Assembly: GCA_002049455.2 (NCBI GenBank)
Contig: KV918795.1
Location: forward strand, 186,001-250,000
Source of the DNA: Porphyra umbilicalis
Taxonomy: Eukaryota > Rhodophyta > Bangiophyceae > Bangiales > Bangiaceae
DNA: 64,000 nt
Direction of reading: 5' to 3'
Part shown: in pieces, positions 10,534 to 22,833 of the stretch
Layout: each line of letters starts with the position of its first letter
Numbering within the stretch: position 1 is the stretch's first letter
Position numbers and translations under genes: made by a program
Notes under the pieces: generated by a model
Databases searched by the model: none
Told to the model about the DNA's origin: nothing
What the model saw: only the letters and a program-made list of their open reading frames with translations

Positions 10534-13176
10534 CGGGCGCCTTTTGACCTTTTTGTTATTGAACAAGCAGTTGTTTATGGCATGCCGCGTGAGCTCGAGA
10601 GGGCTACGCGCCAACCTCGTTAATGACAAAGAGCTCGTGTCGGCTCTGTACGAGTGGTGGGCACTCCAAAAGCTGGCTTGTGTTGTGGGAGCACGCTTCT
10701 AGTGCACGCACACCAGCTTGGATTCTCGCACAGGCGACGGTCACACTTAGCCGCTGCGAACGGATCAAGGTGCTGGTCAACTATCCATGCAATAAAGGTC
10801 GGATTGCACTTAGGTCTCGTTTCCCAGTAGCCGAAATCATAAAATCCATGCGGATGGGAATGATTCTTACCGTCCTGAAATTCATCCAAGATCCGCCAGG
10901 AATCCGACCTTGGATCGCCCGAGGGACAACCTGGGCGCCTCAGTCTTGGGCAGTGCCCGACGAAGGGAACCGTATGTGCCCTGCTCAAGAGGCTACTGTA
11001 CTAGAATGGACATCAAAAACATGTGCTATCTTTCACGCCGAGCTCTCCACCTCGCTTTACACTCGTACCACCTTTGATATCACCACGACCGGAACTGAGA
11101 GGAGTCATGCGTTCGACACCCTTGTTGCCATGGAAGATGGCTGCACGAAGCACCCCAGGTTTCTCGACGACCACCAAGTCCTGCACCTCTGCCTTTGTAG
11201 AGTCGACGACCTCAGCACCAGCAGGCGGTGGTGCTCGAGAGAGTAACTGTACGCACACCACCTTCCACACATTCCAGAGAGAAGGGCGGAGGATGCTGTC
11301 CGTGTGAGTTACAGTGCCCTAAGGGTGCATCCATGGTTACCTACTGCGGCGGTGCCGCGTGGCGTATCCCACTTAACCACATTCCTGTCGCTGGGATCGT
11401 GGCCAGCTGTAGATCAGAACTGTCAGGGCAGGAAGCTACAACTATTGGCCAGATCAACGAATGGACCTTCCCGATCATGTGATTTTGTTGCGCTAGCCTC
11501 CATTCAATTTGTTGTCTGCACGCTGATGACGTGTACCCGCGGAAGGCCACTTCCTGACTGTGTCGCCTCCTAGATGCAGTTGACAGAGGTGTATGATGAC
11601 CAAGGAGAAGGGGACCTGCAGACATACAGATGGAGCCCTCGCCACAACAAGCGCCGGATGCGTCGGATCCGCAGACCAGTGCACGAAAAGACACTAAGAC
11701 AAATGATGCCTCACTGCCTTTCAGTGGACACTCGCGCATATGGCTGGGGTACGCAATGCAGTCGACTGAGTAGAATCAGGAGCGCTGGGAGTGGGCACCT
11801 GGGGACAAAGGAAAATGGGAAGCAGACGTCGGTACTGAGCCCATCCTACCACCTACACCGAACGTGCTGACTACAAAGAGTAGGACCCAGGATGACACTT
11901 AGGCTCTTAATCTCGTGTCTTCCTGTGAGCAGCGCAGAACGGCGTCTGGAAAAGGAAGCATCCGACTGAGTGGCGCGAAGATATGTGAGTGGGGGCAGCT
12001 GAGGCTCAAGAAGTGCTGGTAGAAAGCTTTGTTACAGAGCCCTTCCTACCGTCGAGACCGAGGTTTTGGCTCCCCATGGCGGATACAGCTGAGAAAGGAG
12101 TGCGGTCGCGCTCCATCGCCCATACATCAGCTTTCAAGTGCTGCTAGCGGACGCACGATGCTGTCACAGCTGCTGCCATGTGCACAGGATGGGATTGGTC
12201 GATTCTACAACCTCCAGGTGGTGGTTCTCGTCATTCATGAGACCAATGATAGCTCATGGTTCATCTTTTGCCCCCCACCATGGACCTGTCCAAGGATACT
12301 TGTGGAACTCCGGTCCAACAACGTTACTAACTACGAAGCCAAGTGCTGCTCTGTGTTGGCGCAATTGAAGCGACCATCATGATTGGCTCCTCGCGTCCAC
12401 CGTTCCTTCTCGATCTTGGACCTCCCCTGCATATACCGGACTCGCGACGCGAAGGTGGAGCAGATCACCACGATGGCAATGATAGGCTGCCAGTCCAGTG
12501 CCTGCTCGTCGGAGCGGCTGTGGGTCTGCCCGCCTCTCAGCATTCGCCACGCTGCCAGTGCAGCCATGAAGGAGTGTTTTCTGCCCCATGTCGCTGAGCC
12601 GAACGGCGAACACAACGATTCTTAATTGGTGGACGTGGTACGCACCTTTCTCAGGGAGCGCTTCACTGGCACCTTCGCGGTGACGAGCGCAGTTGGTGCA
12701 CCCTTTGCTGTGCATGGAAACGGCCTGTGGTGAATAAGGACTGCGTCAGACTCTTTGCCCGACTGCAGGTGTGAGGAGGCGAGGCAGAGGGGGAGATGCT
12801 CCTCGGTGGCAGACAACTCCAGCCTGCACGTACCGCCGCAGCAAGCTTCTCCGCAATCGGACCTCCGCGCGCTAGTTGGTGTCCTGCGGAGCATGTATAC
12901 TCCAATGTGTCAAAAGAAAATGAGCGTCTGTATTGTTCGACTTCCTGACCCATCCTGTGTGCGGCTTGCCCGTTCCTTCTGCAGCTTCCCCGCGCGATGC
13001 AGCAGCCCCCCCCTCCATTACCGCAGTTCATGAGCTTGGGTGGATGACAGAGCGGTGTGAGCTAAGTCCATGACACACAACGATGAGACCTATGAAGTAA
13101 TAGAGGTACGGTCCGTGACCCATAACGATGAGAACGAGAACATGATAGAGGTCCAATCGACTACAAAAAACACACG
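10534..13176. other. Long stretch without a supported gene
   Basis: Composition is close to balanced. Frames of up to about 200 codons occur (10623-11246 plus; 12331-12615 minus), but none shows a domain, and no sequence shared with other parts of the window was seen. A degenerate tandem duplication of about 45 bp lies at its right end (13062-13165). Confidence 0.45.
13062..13165. repeat. Two degenerate tandem copies of a ~45-bp unit
   Basis: The block GACACACAACGATGAGACC...ATAGAGGT is followed by GACCCATAACGATGAGAACG...ATAGAGGT. The two copies share ACGATGAGA and ATAGAGGT at the same spacing. No function is suggested. Confidence 0.6.
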
Positions 13177-13692
13177 CTACTCGTCAGCACGAAAGTAGGG
13201 GTGGGTCGGCACGCAATCACGACAAGCAGGGCCCGCGGCGGAGTGCTGATGGCACACGTTGTACGGCGGCAAGTCGTTGCGCGCGACGCAGCCCGTCCAG
13301 AAATTGCGCACAATCGGGCGCACCATCGGCTTGAAGACAATAAATGCGTAAGACCGATCGGGATGACCCTTCACAAAGAGGAATACATCGTCAAAAAACG
13401 AGCACAGGCCGCGCTTTGTGCAGCACGCGAACGGCATCTCGTTCAGCTTGGCACGCATGCGCAGGTAGTAGCGGCAACCGTCCCCATTGTGGGCGTCCGG
13501 ACGAATCTCCAGGAGCGTTCGAACGACCTCCCACAGCACGCCGCGCGACAGGAAGGTAGACCTCGGAGGAGGAGGGGTGCCGGAAGGAACCTCAGCGTGC
13601 TCGTGGGGTCCGGCGGCCCCTTGAAACGAGTTGGCTGTCCAGACAGGGGGGATACGCTCTGGGGCGCGGCGCTGGACGCGGCGGCGGGTCAT
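13177..13692 (-). CDS. Hypothetical Cys/His-containing protein
   Basis: This 171-codon frame has protein-like composition after its first 45 residues: FLSRGVLWEVVRTLLEIRP, YYLRMRAKLNEMPFACCTKR, FFDDVFLFVKGHPDRSYAFI. The C-terminus is rich in Cys and His (VCHQHSAAGPACRDCVPTH) and could bind a metal. The first 45 residues are Arg/Pro-rich and may be non-coding, so the true start is uncertain and an upstream exon is possible. No family is recognised. The overlapping plus-strand frame (13201-13791) looks like its shadow, being Arg/Gly-rich without hydrophobic blocks. Confidence 0.45.
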   Translation of the reverse strand: MTRRRVQRRAPERIPPVWTANSFQGAAGPHEHAEVPSGTPPPPRSTFLSRGVLWEVVRTLLEIRPDAHNGDGCRYYLRMRAKLNEMPFACCTKRGLCSFFDDVFLFVKGHPDRSYAFIVFKPMVRPIVRNFWTGCVARNDLPPYNVCHQHSAAGPACRDCVPTHPYFRADE

Positions 13693-14258
13693 CGCGTCGA
13701 CGTACAGTGGGGGGAGGGTTGCATGGGGCAGCGCCCGGCTTGGCGTTCGCCGTCGAGAAGGGTAGCGGGGCCGGGAAGGGTTGTGCCTTGAAGGATGCGC
13801 CTAGCATAGTGGCAGAGCCACGCCAAGCAGGGTCAATCGCTTCGTGTCAAACGAAAAGCGCGCGTCGCCAACGAGGCACGATCCACCATAGATCATTGGT
13901 GGATCCAAAGATATCAAGACAAGTAACCTGTACTGTCATGAATCCGAAACGTGTCAGTTGGGTGCTACCATTGAGACGGCCCTCCTGCCCTCTGGGGGCG
14001 CCTCGAGATCTGCCGGTCTGTTCCGAGAATTGCGTCCGTTGCCTGAACTGGGGCGGGTGCCGCGGTACCGCCATGAAGTGCCCTTTCCACCGTTTTAGTG
14101 GGTCTCTGTAAAAGAGATCCCGCGCAAGCCGTGGAGCGTCCTCGCGTGCCAACGCCTCCAGGTGCCCCGGACCCGGCTTTCGTGTGCACCCGCCCCCCCC
14201 CCCGATTCATTAAGCTCTTTGAAGGGGGTATGGCACCTGCGGCTGTCACACCCCGTTG
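13693..14258. other. Gene-free stretch left of the family-A element
   Basis: It contains short unsupported frames only, and a C10 run at 14196-14205. No repeat was seen. Confidence 0.45.
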
Positions 14259-14438
14259 GAGCATTCCCACCAATGTCGGGTCAACGCCATATTGGGCACA
14301 CGTTGCAGAAACGTGTCTCAAATTCGCCGTTGGCCAGTTCTCGGGGCGGGTAACAATGTCGGTCGTGCACGCGGCGTTGCCAACGGAGGTCAAGCGAGTT
14401 AAAACGCGAATGTACTTGCGTCCGATTCGGAGTCAGAG

Positions 14439-14509
14439 CCGTTGGCCCCGGGGCCAACGAGTTGCCAACGGAGCCTCCGTTGGCAACTCGTTGGCCCTGG
14501 GGCCAACGG
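14439..14509. repeat. 71-nt near-perfect palindrome of nested CGTTGG motifs
   Basis: Arms 14439-14473 and 14475-14509 are inverted copies 35 nt long with one mismatch and a 1-nt spacer. Each arm contains its own smaller palindrome (CCGTTGGCCCCGGGGCCAAC in the left arm). The motif is the same CGTTGG/CCAACG string that is scattered through both ends of the host element. The DNA could form a cruciform, and an RNA copy would form a very stable hairpin. Confidence 0.9.
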
Positions 14510-14989
14510 GTCCTGTGCTCTGATTGGTCCATCGCAGGTTCACGGGGTTAAATGAGTGACATGTGGCACTTCATATTGTCCTCAGAGTGCCCGACTTATC
14601 ATAATTTTGTTTCGACAGCTACCCACGGATGGAATATGGTCCCTGTCAGAACTAAACGGCCACGTGCCTGCTCGGCCCAAGGACCCCGATCGTTAGAGTG
14701 TGTCACGTATCTGTCGTGCGGTGGAGCGCGGCCGAACGCGCTTGCAGGCACGTCTGACAAGGGGCGCGTTTCCACTGAGACTGGCGCAACGAGTGGATCG
14801 GGCCACTCGAGCGGGCACACGAGGCGGGGCCGGGCCACCGCCCCGCATCCTGACTGGAACGGTCACCAAGCCGCCGTAAAAGCGGCCACGTAAAACAATC
14901 AGCCGGCCCCCGCACAGCAAACAGCGCCGCAGGGCCCCCCTGAGAACCCCCGCACCCCCACGGCCACCTCCCGGCCACACACCGAGGCG

Positions 14990-17240
14990 CTAGCACAGGC
15001 CCAGACCCGTGGCCGTCACCACACCCCCCCACTCACCCCCACGGCTGCTACCCCCCCCGCCACCACCGCCTACCGCCGCCCTTGCCGTCTCCACCGCCCC
15101 CGCCCACAGGCCCGTACCCGCCGTCGCCGACCGCCCGCGCCGTCCCCGACCGCAACAGCGCCGCCGCCGCCCTCGCCGACGCCAGCCCCGTCCCCGCCGT
15201 CGCCGTGCGCCCCCCCTGCCGTCGCCGGACACGCCGTCGCCGGCTCCGACGCCGTCCCCGCAGACCACCGCCCCCGCCAACCGCCGTCACCGCCCCAACC
15301 GCCATGCCCACCGCATCCACCCGCCCCCTCTGTCGCAACCGACCGCTGCAGCCGGCGCCGAGCGGCGCCCCTACCGACCGCCACCCCCGCCGACCGCCGC
15401 TACCGCCCTCCTCGCCACTTTCCGCCATCGCCGGCCGCCCCCGCCGCCACCGTCAACTGCGGCGCTTTACTCCGCGCCTACCCCCATTGGCGCCCTCCCT
15501 GCCCGCCGGCGCCCTCGCCGCCCCTTCCGCCGCCGCCGCTTGCCGCCGCCTCGCCCGCGGCCGCTGCCTTCTGCCGCCACCCCCTCAGCCGCCGTCAACG
15601 CCGCCCTCACCGCCGGCAACCCCGTCGGCCCCGCCAACTGCGCCGATACGACAGCCGCACCCCCCCCCGCTCCCACTTCCGCCGCCGCCGACGGCCGCCC
15701 ACGTTGTCGCTGCAGCTGCCAACACTGACTTTCGCCCCATCCGCTGCCGCCCCGTTTGCCACCGTCGACTGCGGCCCCCGCCGTCGCCGCCCCCTCGGTA
15801 GCCCACGCCGCTCGGCTTCCCCGCCCTCGCCCCCGTCGCCGCCGTCGCCTTCTTCCTCTCCCGTCGCCGCCTACCGGTTCGCCCGCCGTCGTCGCTCCTT
15901 TAGCCCCCGCCGACCGCCGCCGCCGCCGCCGCCGTCGGCCGCCGCCGCCGTTGCTGTCCCTGCCGCCTTCGACCACCACCCCTGCCGTCGCTCCCCCCCG
16001 CGCCACTGCCAACCAGCGCCCCCGCCGACATCTGCCCCCGCTCTCGCCCCCGTACCCGGCGTCCCCGTCCTCCCGCCCCGTCGCCGGCAGCCGCCGTCCC
16101 CGCCGACGCCACCCCTGCTGCCTCCGCCGACCATCGCCCTCGCCGTTGACGCGCCAGACTGCACCGCTGAGCGCTGCCCCCGCCGTCGCTGCCTCCTTCT
16201 CTGCCGTTTCCACCACAGCCGCTGCCCCCTTCGACCGCCTTAGCCGCCGGCGTCGGCCGAACCGCAACCGACGCCGTCGCCGCCGACGGCGGCCACGGCC
16301 ACGGACGCCGCCTCCGCCAATCAGCGCCGCTGCCGCTGTTGCGGCCGATGACCACTTCCGACGACCGCCCCTTCGGCCATCGCCACTTCTGGCCCAACAG
16401 CCACGCCCGTCCTCGCCTCCGACACCAGCGCCGGCGCGGCCGACCGGCGCCCCCGCGGCCGCCGTCTCCAATCGGCGTCACGGCCGACGGCAGCCGACGA
16501 CACCTTCAGGACCTACCCCGCCGCCGCTGACCGCCACCCTTTGCCGGCCGATGCCCCGCCCGCCCCTCCCGCTGTCCCCCAGACTGTCGCGACGGCCGTC
16601 CGCCGCGCCGCCCCAGGCCGCTGCATCCCCTGTTGTCTCCCGCGCCTCTGCCCCCGCCACCGTCTGCAGCCGCCGCGCTTTCCAACGCCGCTGCAGCGGT
16701 CGGCAGCCACCGGCTTCCCCTTCCCCCACGCCGTTGTTGGCCGTCACCGCCGCTATCTGCGCATCCGCTGCCCCCGCCGCCTTCACCGTCGTCGGCTGTG
16801 CCCACCGCCCCTGCTCCCGCCGCCATATGCCGCGGCCGGCGCCGTTCTTGTCGTCCCAGCCACTGCCTCCCGCCGCCCCTCCTCTGCCAACGCCGCACGC
16901 GCCGCTGCAGGCCTCCGCCCCCGCCACAGCCGCCCTCTCCCCCCCCGCCGCCGTCGGCAGCGGCCCCCGCCGCTGGACCCGCCGTTGTCGGCCGCCCACA
17001 CCGGCCCTAACGCACCCGAGGCAGTCGCCCACAGGTTCCTTTTGCTCTGCAGCTGTCCGCCCCCACCTCCATTCCCGCCCTCTCTCCTCCCCCCCCCGCT
17101 ATCACCCTCTCTCCCCCCCCCCCGCTACCGCCCTCTCCCTTCCCCCCCACGCTACCACCTCCTATCGACGACGGCGAGTATCTCCTTTGTGGCGGCCAAC
17201 CCGCCGTTACAGCCCCCCCCGCCCTCCCAAGCCAGTTAAG
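14990..17240. repeat. 2.2-kb CCG-like low-complexity tract
   Basis: The plus strand is almost pure C and G with CCG/CCGT words. Long frames therefore open on both strands at once (570 codons at 15756-17468 plus, 334 codons at 15467-16471 minus). Their products are Pro/Ala/Arg-only or Gly/Arg/Ala-only, and I regard them as artefacts of missing A and T. The tract lies inside the family-A element. Confidence 0.75.
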
Positions 17241-17890
17241 GGCGGTGTCTTACTCATTTCAGGGGCATCTCATGGGCTGTTAATACCAGTAAGAAGGTCG
17301 TGCTCCCATTTTTGTTTGACTACGACACACAGATGGGGACCTTTTAGGCGGAAGAAGTCGGGAACTTCCTGCTCAGTGCATGCGCATATAAATCTTGTAC
17401 AAGTACTTCTTTTTTCTGTCCCAGACACTCTTCATGTCACTCTGCCTCAAGGCCTCGTAGGCACATGACGAGAAAGAATGGTTCGCGTTCGGTTTGCTCC
17501 CATCCCCCCCGCGGCATGGAGGCATTTCCCCAGCGCGTCGGAGGCGACGCCGTCGAGGCCGACGGCGCGGAGGCGCGAATTGGCCGCGTATGCAAGAAGC
17601 GCCGCGCTGCAAGGCGGGGGGGTGGGGGTCGCCGGTGCGCGCCGCCAGCCGGCCGTCCCAGACTTCGGCCGCCACGTCGCTTCTGTGTCGTTCCGGAGGG
17701 GGGAGGAACCGGGGGGGAGAGTTGCGTGAAGCCGGTCGGGGGGTGGAACTGGCAGGCCAGCGGGGAGGGTGCGCGCGTCGCTAGCTGGTGAGTGTGCCTT
17801 GCTGCTTCCGATGGGTGAGGGCGCACCGGGGTGGACCTTCGGCAGGGATAGTGCTCCAGGTGGGGCAAAGGGGGGGTTGGTCGTGGGATA

Positions 17891-18331
17891 TTGCTGATCC
17901 CCCAATTCTGTCCTCATCGCCCCGGAACGGTAGTGGAACGGCCATGAATGCAGAGCTCTCATTGGTCGAGCAGTCCGACAGCAGTGCATGTCCGGCCCGA
18001 TCTTTACAGAATGTGCCCGTACGGCCCCCAATCGCACAATCGACGCCTTCGTTTTTCTGCACTTTTCTGCGTATCTCCCAGAAAATCTCGATATCCCAAC
18101 GATTGCGGGCCGGTTGCTCCCTTGACACGGAAGGGATCGGAAGAAAATCTCAAGAAAAAGAAGGATCTCGGTTCTGCACGGAAGTGGCGGAGGGAGAGCC
18201 AATAGGACGCCTCAGATTCGTGCTGAGCAGCTGTTTACGGCTGCGTTTAACCAATAGATGGCCAGTTTCACAAGAACCATACCGCCAGGAACCGTTTTTG
18301 GTCGACGAGGACAGAATTGGGGGATCAGCAA
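17891..18331 (+). mobile_element. TA-flanked MITE, 441-bp class, copy 1
   Basis: The ends are inverted: TTGCTGATCCCCCAATTCTG at the left and its complement at the right, flanked by TA at 17889-17890 and 18332-18333. The inverse copy at 40540-40980 has the same length and is about 97% identical by eye. There is no coding capacity. A TA duplication is typical of Tc1/mariner-like MITEs. It lies inside the family-A element, so it inserted later than that element. Confidence 0.92.
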
Positions 18332-19559
18332 TAGTGGCGTGGCTAGAGGTTTGGGCGGGGTCGGACTGGAGGTTCTGTTTCGTTAAGGTTGGCGTCCCAG
18401 CCTGTGGTAAGCTATCACATACGACGGGGCAGCAGGCAAACACGAACAACAACGCTCACGCGTTGGCGACCCGGTGCACGGTTCAACAGTGAGCCTGCTG
18501 CCTGAGCTGTCAACGTTTCCCCTTTCGCACGTGCCAGCAGTGCCCACAATAGCAGGAGGTAACAACACAAGTGAACAAACAGGCACTCAGAAGTGCCAAA
18601 ATCTCGGTGCCTGCCCCCTATCGACCCTTTCTGGCCCAGCCTTGGCCTCCTCGGGACAGCACAGCCTGGAGACGGGGCGTGTCGGCGCCTCGGAAATCGC
18701 CCTCGTCATCCGAAGGTGGCATGCACACGGTAGAGGGTGACAGGGACACGGCTCTCGGGCCACCCGCTGGCGCGATTCGACAGGCCACTGTGGCCGCTGG
18801 CGACGGTTCGAACGGCATGATTCAGGCTCTAACACCTTCCACGGCCTGAGGGGGTGCGACCGCAACACACGTCATGCACTCGAGCGGATTCGATCCAGAT
18901 TGGTACCGAAAGGCCTCCACGTGTCTCGCCAGATTGCCTTGATTTACGCAGTTTGGCCTCCGTTCACACGCTTTCCGTGACATGTTCGGCAGCTATTCGA
19001 CGGACGCCTCTTCATTTCTATACTGGCGTCGACGCTGATACGTGTCCTTTGTTGGCAAACACCCAGTGCGGTCAACAACGTCGAGGCCAACGGCGCTCAG
19101 AACTTCGAAAGGTAGCCCTCTCCATTTTACCCATTACATTGCCCGTTGGCAACGCGTTGGCCCGTTGGCAACTGACCACTCGCAGGGCCACACGTAGCGG
19201 TTTCATTTCACCTTTTCAGACCGTTAGCCCGACATTGGTGGGAATGCTCTTAGGAGCGGCACCTGCGGGGGATCGTGGTGCGTGTGTTGCCATTGACCGT
19301 CTCCGTACTCGCATGACCACTTTCCCCCCTCACTTCGTGTGTGGGTACCCCCCCCATCCGGCGCAAGTCACTGACCGCGGACTGCCTGACCCGTGTACCT
19401 GCTTGCCGATGCGAGACCGCCGACCTGTGGGTAGGTCGCCGTGGGGTTTGCGCGATCGTACCTCTCTTCCTTGACCTTCTCCCTCACCCCTGTTTCTCAC
19501 TGATTTTCCCCACTCGCTACCATTCCCTCCTGCCGCTCGGTTTCAGAGACCGTTCCACG

Positions 19560-22148
19560 ATGCAGATAAGTGCGGCGGCCTTCAAGCCGTGCGCTCTGCC
19601 GGAAGGTGCTTCGGCGCCCCCCGAGGTGGCTCCGGTTGGTACTCCGTCACAGGCGCCGACCTTCGACGAGCCTGCCCAGTTGGGCGCGCCTGGCTCCGCG
19701 CCGCACCCCTCCACCAACCCGCAGTTGCTTTCAATGCAACAAATCGTGCAATCCGAGTGCCACAACATCGAGGAGGCCGAGGTGACGCGCGTCGCGGCCG
19801 AGCGACGCCGGGCGGAGCTGAACGCGCTTTCTGTTACGGCCCCCGTTGCTGTTGTGTCGCCTGCTGCTCCTGCAGGGGTGGAGCCGGCCTTCGTGTTTTC
19901 CGTCGTGCCACCCGTTGAGGAGCTGAAGGACGTGTCAGACGTCTTCGTCAGCCAGTACATGCTTGCTGTCGTCAGTACTTGGCCTCAGCCGATCGTGTCG
20001 CGCAAGCGGAAGGAGATGAACAAGGCGGGTAAGGAGGGCGCGGGTGCGCCCCGGGGCGCCGACCTTGGCACCAATGCGACCCTTAAGACATGGTCTAGTC
20101 GCATCCGGACGGCGTGCGCGTTTGCTACTTTTGTCGGCTCTACCGTGTGCCGGCATGAGGACCGGCCGCGCCCTACGGACGAGGAGGCCGACCGCGGCGT
20201 GCGCAAGTTTTTTCGCTGCATCACGGCCTACACCAAGCTGGTGGTGACGACCTTCCTCGAGTGCCGCCGAAGGGGCTATCGCGTGGCCGGCGGCGGCAGG
20301 GCGCTTAGCGCCACCTCCTTGAAGGACTACTCGTCGGGCCTCACGTTTTTGTTTACTGAGGCAAAGGAGGATGGGATGCGGGGAGTCACGGCCGTGGTAC
20401 CCGACTGCTGCGAGCGCTCGTCGCCGTGGCAGCCGAAGGGGGTGGCGGACCTGGTGGCTGAGCGTCGTGTGCGTGCGGACCCTGGCGGGTTTACGGGCAA
20501 CCCCATGGCGACAGCCGACGTGCGAGTCTTTCACGGGGCCACAAACAAGTAGGCTCGCCATGACGGGGAGACCCAGTTGTCCGGAGGCGCCGTCACGACC
20601 GAGATGATGGACAGGCTGTTCGATGAGATGGTGCGCGCCCACGCGCCACTGCCACGGAAGCGCCACTTCGCTGCTTCCGACGCGGTGGACACGCTGATTT
20701 TCGCCATGGACAACGACACTTCTCGCCGCGTTGCAAAGTCCCGTTTGTCTGCGGGCGCGTCGGAGGGCGCGTCGGCGGCGGAGACGGCAGGCGCTCGCTG
20801 CGGCTTCCCCAAGGCGTTGGGCGGGCCAAGCTCCAGCGTTTCGGCGGGCGCGGGTGCGAGTGGGGGCTCACGGGACGAGGATGGACCTGAAGCGGGTGAC
20901 GCACTGGACATGGATGGCGAGGCTTCCATGGGCGAGGAGGAGGCCGGCGGTCTCCCGGCGGTTTTCAAGGCCCCCTCCAATGCACTGGCGGACTTCCTGG
21001 TGTACGTCTTCTACGCTTTTGCGTTTATCACCATCGCCCGCCCGATCACCCTCATCAACCTGAATTTTGAGGACTTCTCCTTTCCCGACCTCTCTGTGGC
21101 CGAGAACGATGTGTTCTTCAACCTGTACGTGTGTTGCGCTCCCCATAGCTGCTCTTTCATAATGCGTCGATGATCAGTCCCTTGTGTGACTGTCTTGTGC
21201 GTTGGTACGCTCGCTGCTGTGGAACACTCGGATACTGACTGGCCCATTGCTCTCTACCTCTTGATTCTATTGCGGGGCTTGACTCTTGGCTGTTGCCCTG
21301 GTTGCCTTCCTCCCTTGCTTGCATTGTCTGGAGCACACAGGCACGGGCACCATCGACTCTTCGAGGTTTCTCTGCGGGTCACAAAAACGGGGGCATCCAC
21401 CAATGACGTTCTCAAAGTCCGTGTCTTCAGCTTCTTTGCGGATATCTCCGAAGAGGAAGAGAAGCACCACGGCGCGCAGGCATTTGTGCAGTGCCCATCC
21501 GAAGAGCTCAACCTCCCCCAACTTTTGCAGCCGGTTGTCCTCTTTGCCCTCTCTGCCCCGGGCGTGCACATGGACATGGGCATCCTGGCCGAGCAGCCGG
21601 TCTTTCCGAGCTTGTCGCAACGGACAATGGCCGGCTGTGTCGCCTTCTTTAAAAAACGTTCGGAGACGGACGTCAACGCACGATTTGTCGCTGACCTGGC
21701 GCGCATCGGCCAGGACCTGGTGCTTGGCGAGCGCGCCTGCCGCATGTACGGCTTCCGTCGGGGCGGGGCGCAGGCGCTTCTCGACCGAACGGGCCTCTAT
21801 GAGCAGGTCATGAAGCTGGGCGAGTGGAAACCGACCTCCAACTCTTTCTTGCGCTACATCACGAAAATGAACGCGCGCGAAACTCTACGCTCGACTATGA
21901 GATCCTTCGCCCAAGATGACGTCAAACAGGTGGTGGCGCAGTTGCTGTCAACCTTCAACACTTGGGCGGTTGGGCTAGTGCGGGACCTGTGCGCGCACGC
22001 CAGCTTCGAAAACGGTGTGGTAGACCACTCCGCGATGGTGGAGTTCGAGGCCAACAATGTCAAGGCGCTGGGGACCCTCGTGTGTGAGTGTGTCCTGTCG
22101 GTCCGCAACGGAAAGGAGGAGGAGGCGGCGTCGGAGAAGGATGAATAA
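19560..22148 (+). CDS. Tyrosine recombinase, Crypton-like, copy 1 (in-frame TAG at 20550-20552, one intron)
   Basis: The ATG at 19560 follows a TTTCAG acceptor at 19545. The frame runs through one TAG (20550-20552, between HGATNK and ARHDGE) to a probable intron at 21131-21340 and continues in phase to TAA at 22148. The C-terminal third carries the tyrosine recombinase signature: Arg in ITIARPITLINLNFEDF, a RVTKTG box, CRMYGFRRGGAQALLDRTG (normally HxxR, here YGFR), GEWKPTSNSF and the likely nucleophile Tyr in LRYI. Residues 1-130 are Ala/Pro-rich; 130-330 hold a helical domain (core-binding type) with TTFLECRRRGYRV, which recurs in the decayed copy at 38.4-39.2 kb. Such enzymes move Cryptons by DNA recombination. 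No reverse transcriptase is near, which argues against a DIRS element. AATAAA at the 3' end (22145) may serve polyadenylation. Confidence 0.75.
21131..21340 (+). other. Probable intron in the tyrosine-recombinase gene
   Basis: It starts with GTGTTG and ends with GCACACAG. Removing 210 nt joins NDVFFNLYV to HGHHRLFEVSLRVTKTG in phase. The second recombinase copy at 38.0-39.2 kb also loses homology just after the matching point and regains it (SRVTRT) after about 80 nt, so the intron position seems to be shared. Confidence 0.6.
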
Positions 22149-22833
22149 AGGTCAGGCTTTGTCACTGTGTCACAAATGCGGGGCACCCGTCGCTGCTTCT
22201 TCAACGGCGGGCGGTCACGAAGGGGTACCAGGGCCAAAGCAGGTCTTCCGACTCAATGCCGCCGCCTCTGGTGCTGGTTGCGCCGTTCCGGAGCTCTGTT
22301 TTCTAACCCTACGCCGAACACACCCGCTCCCCTTCCCCTACCATTGCATTGAGGCAAACCCGGAGCACACAAGTATCGTCCAGCTCGTCGTCTTGGACCA
22401 CTCCAGCATTCAGGCAGACAACCAGATAGGAACGCACGCACGCTATAGACGGGTTTGCAAGGGGCCTCACATTGCCAGGACGGCGGGCGTGTGCCGAGGG
22501 AAACCCACACGGACACGAGTATCTGGCCGGCTTCATGTCTGGTGCACGGATGTCAGGGCTCAGACACCCACCAGACATACTGTACCGACACCAGACATGG
22601 ACCAGACACGTTGACTGAGGACTTGACCACCACTTTGTAATTTATGTGGTACGAATTACTGTGATGAGATGCATTAGGTTAACGAGAATGACTCAAGCGT
22701 ACCTCACGGCCTAAGTCGAAGAGCGACGGCTGGCACCGGAAAGAAGGAGACGATGCAAGAGAAGGTGGAAGAGCATGGGTGCAAGGAGAGAATACGGAAC
22801 AGCAATGGAGAAAGATGCAGACGACGGAGGTGT
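22149..22833. other. Convergent intergenic region
   Basis: This is 685 bases between two converging genes. No gene, repeat or strong terminator-like structure was seen. Confidence 0.5.

Larger units (their letters stand above)
14259..19249. mobile_element. Complete non-autonomous family-A TIR element
   Basis: The left end reads GAGCATTCCCACCAATGTCG at 14259. The right end at 19249 is its reverse complement with one or two changes further in. Both ends carry clusters of CGTTGG/CCAACG motifs, as expected of subterminal transposase-binding sites, and the right 226 bases recur at 1-224. Inside are a near-perfect 71-nt palindrome, 2.2 kb of GC-only sequence and a MITE. No transposase is encoded, so a source elsewhere must have moved it. 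The direct flanks (CGTTG left, TTAGG right) show no convincing target duplication, so I do not assign a superfamily; a Mutator-, Harbinger- or CMC-like origin is possible. Confidence 0.75.

Noticed and set aside
10623-11246. A 207-codon plus-strand frame
   Set aside because: No domain, no start context, no paralog, and a random-looking residue mix.
15467-17468. Long frames of 334 and 570 codons on opposite strands
   Set aside because: They come from missing A and T. The products use four or five amino acids only and have no hydrophobic core pattern.
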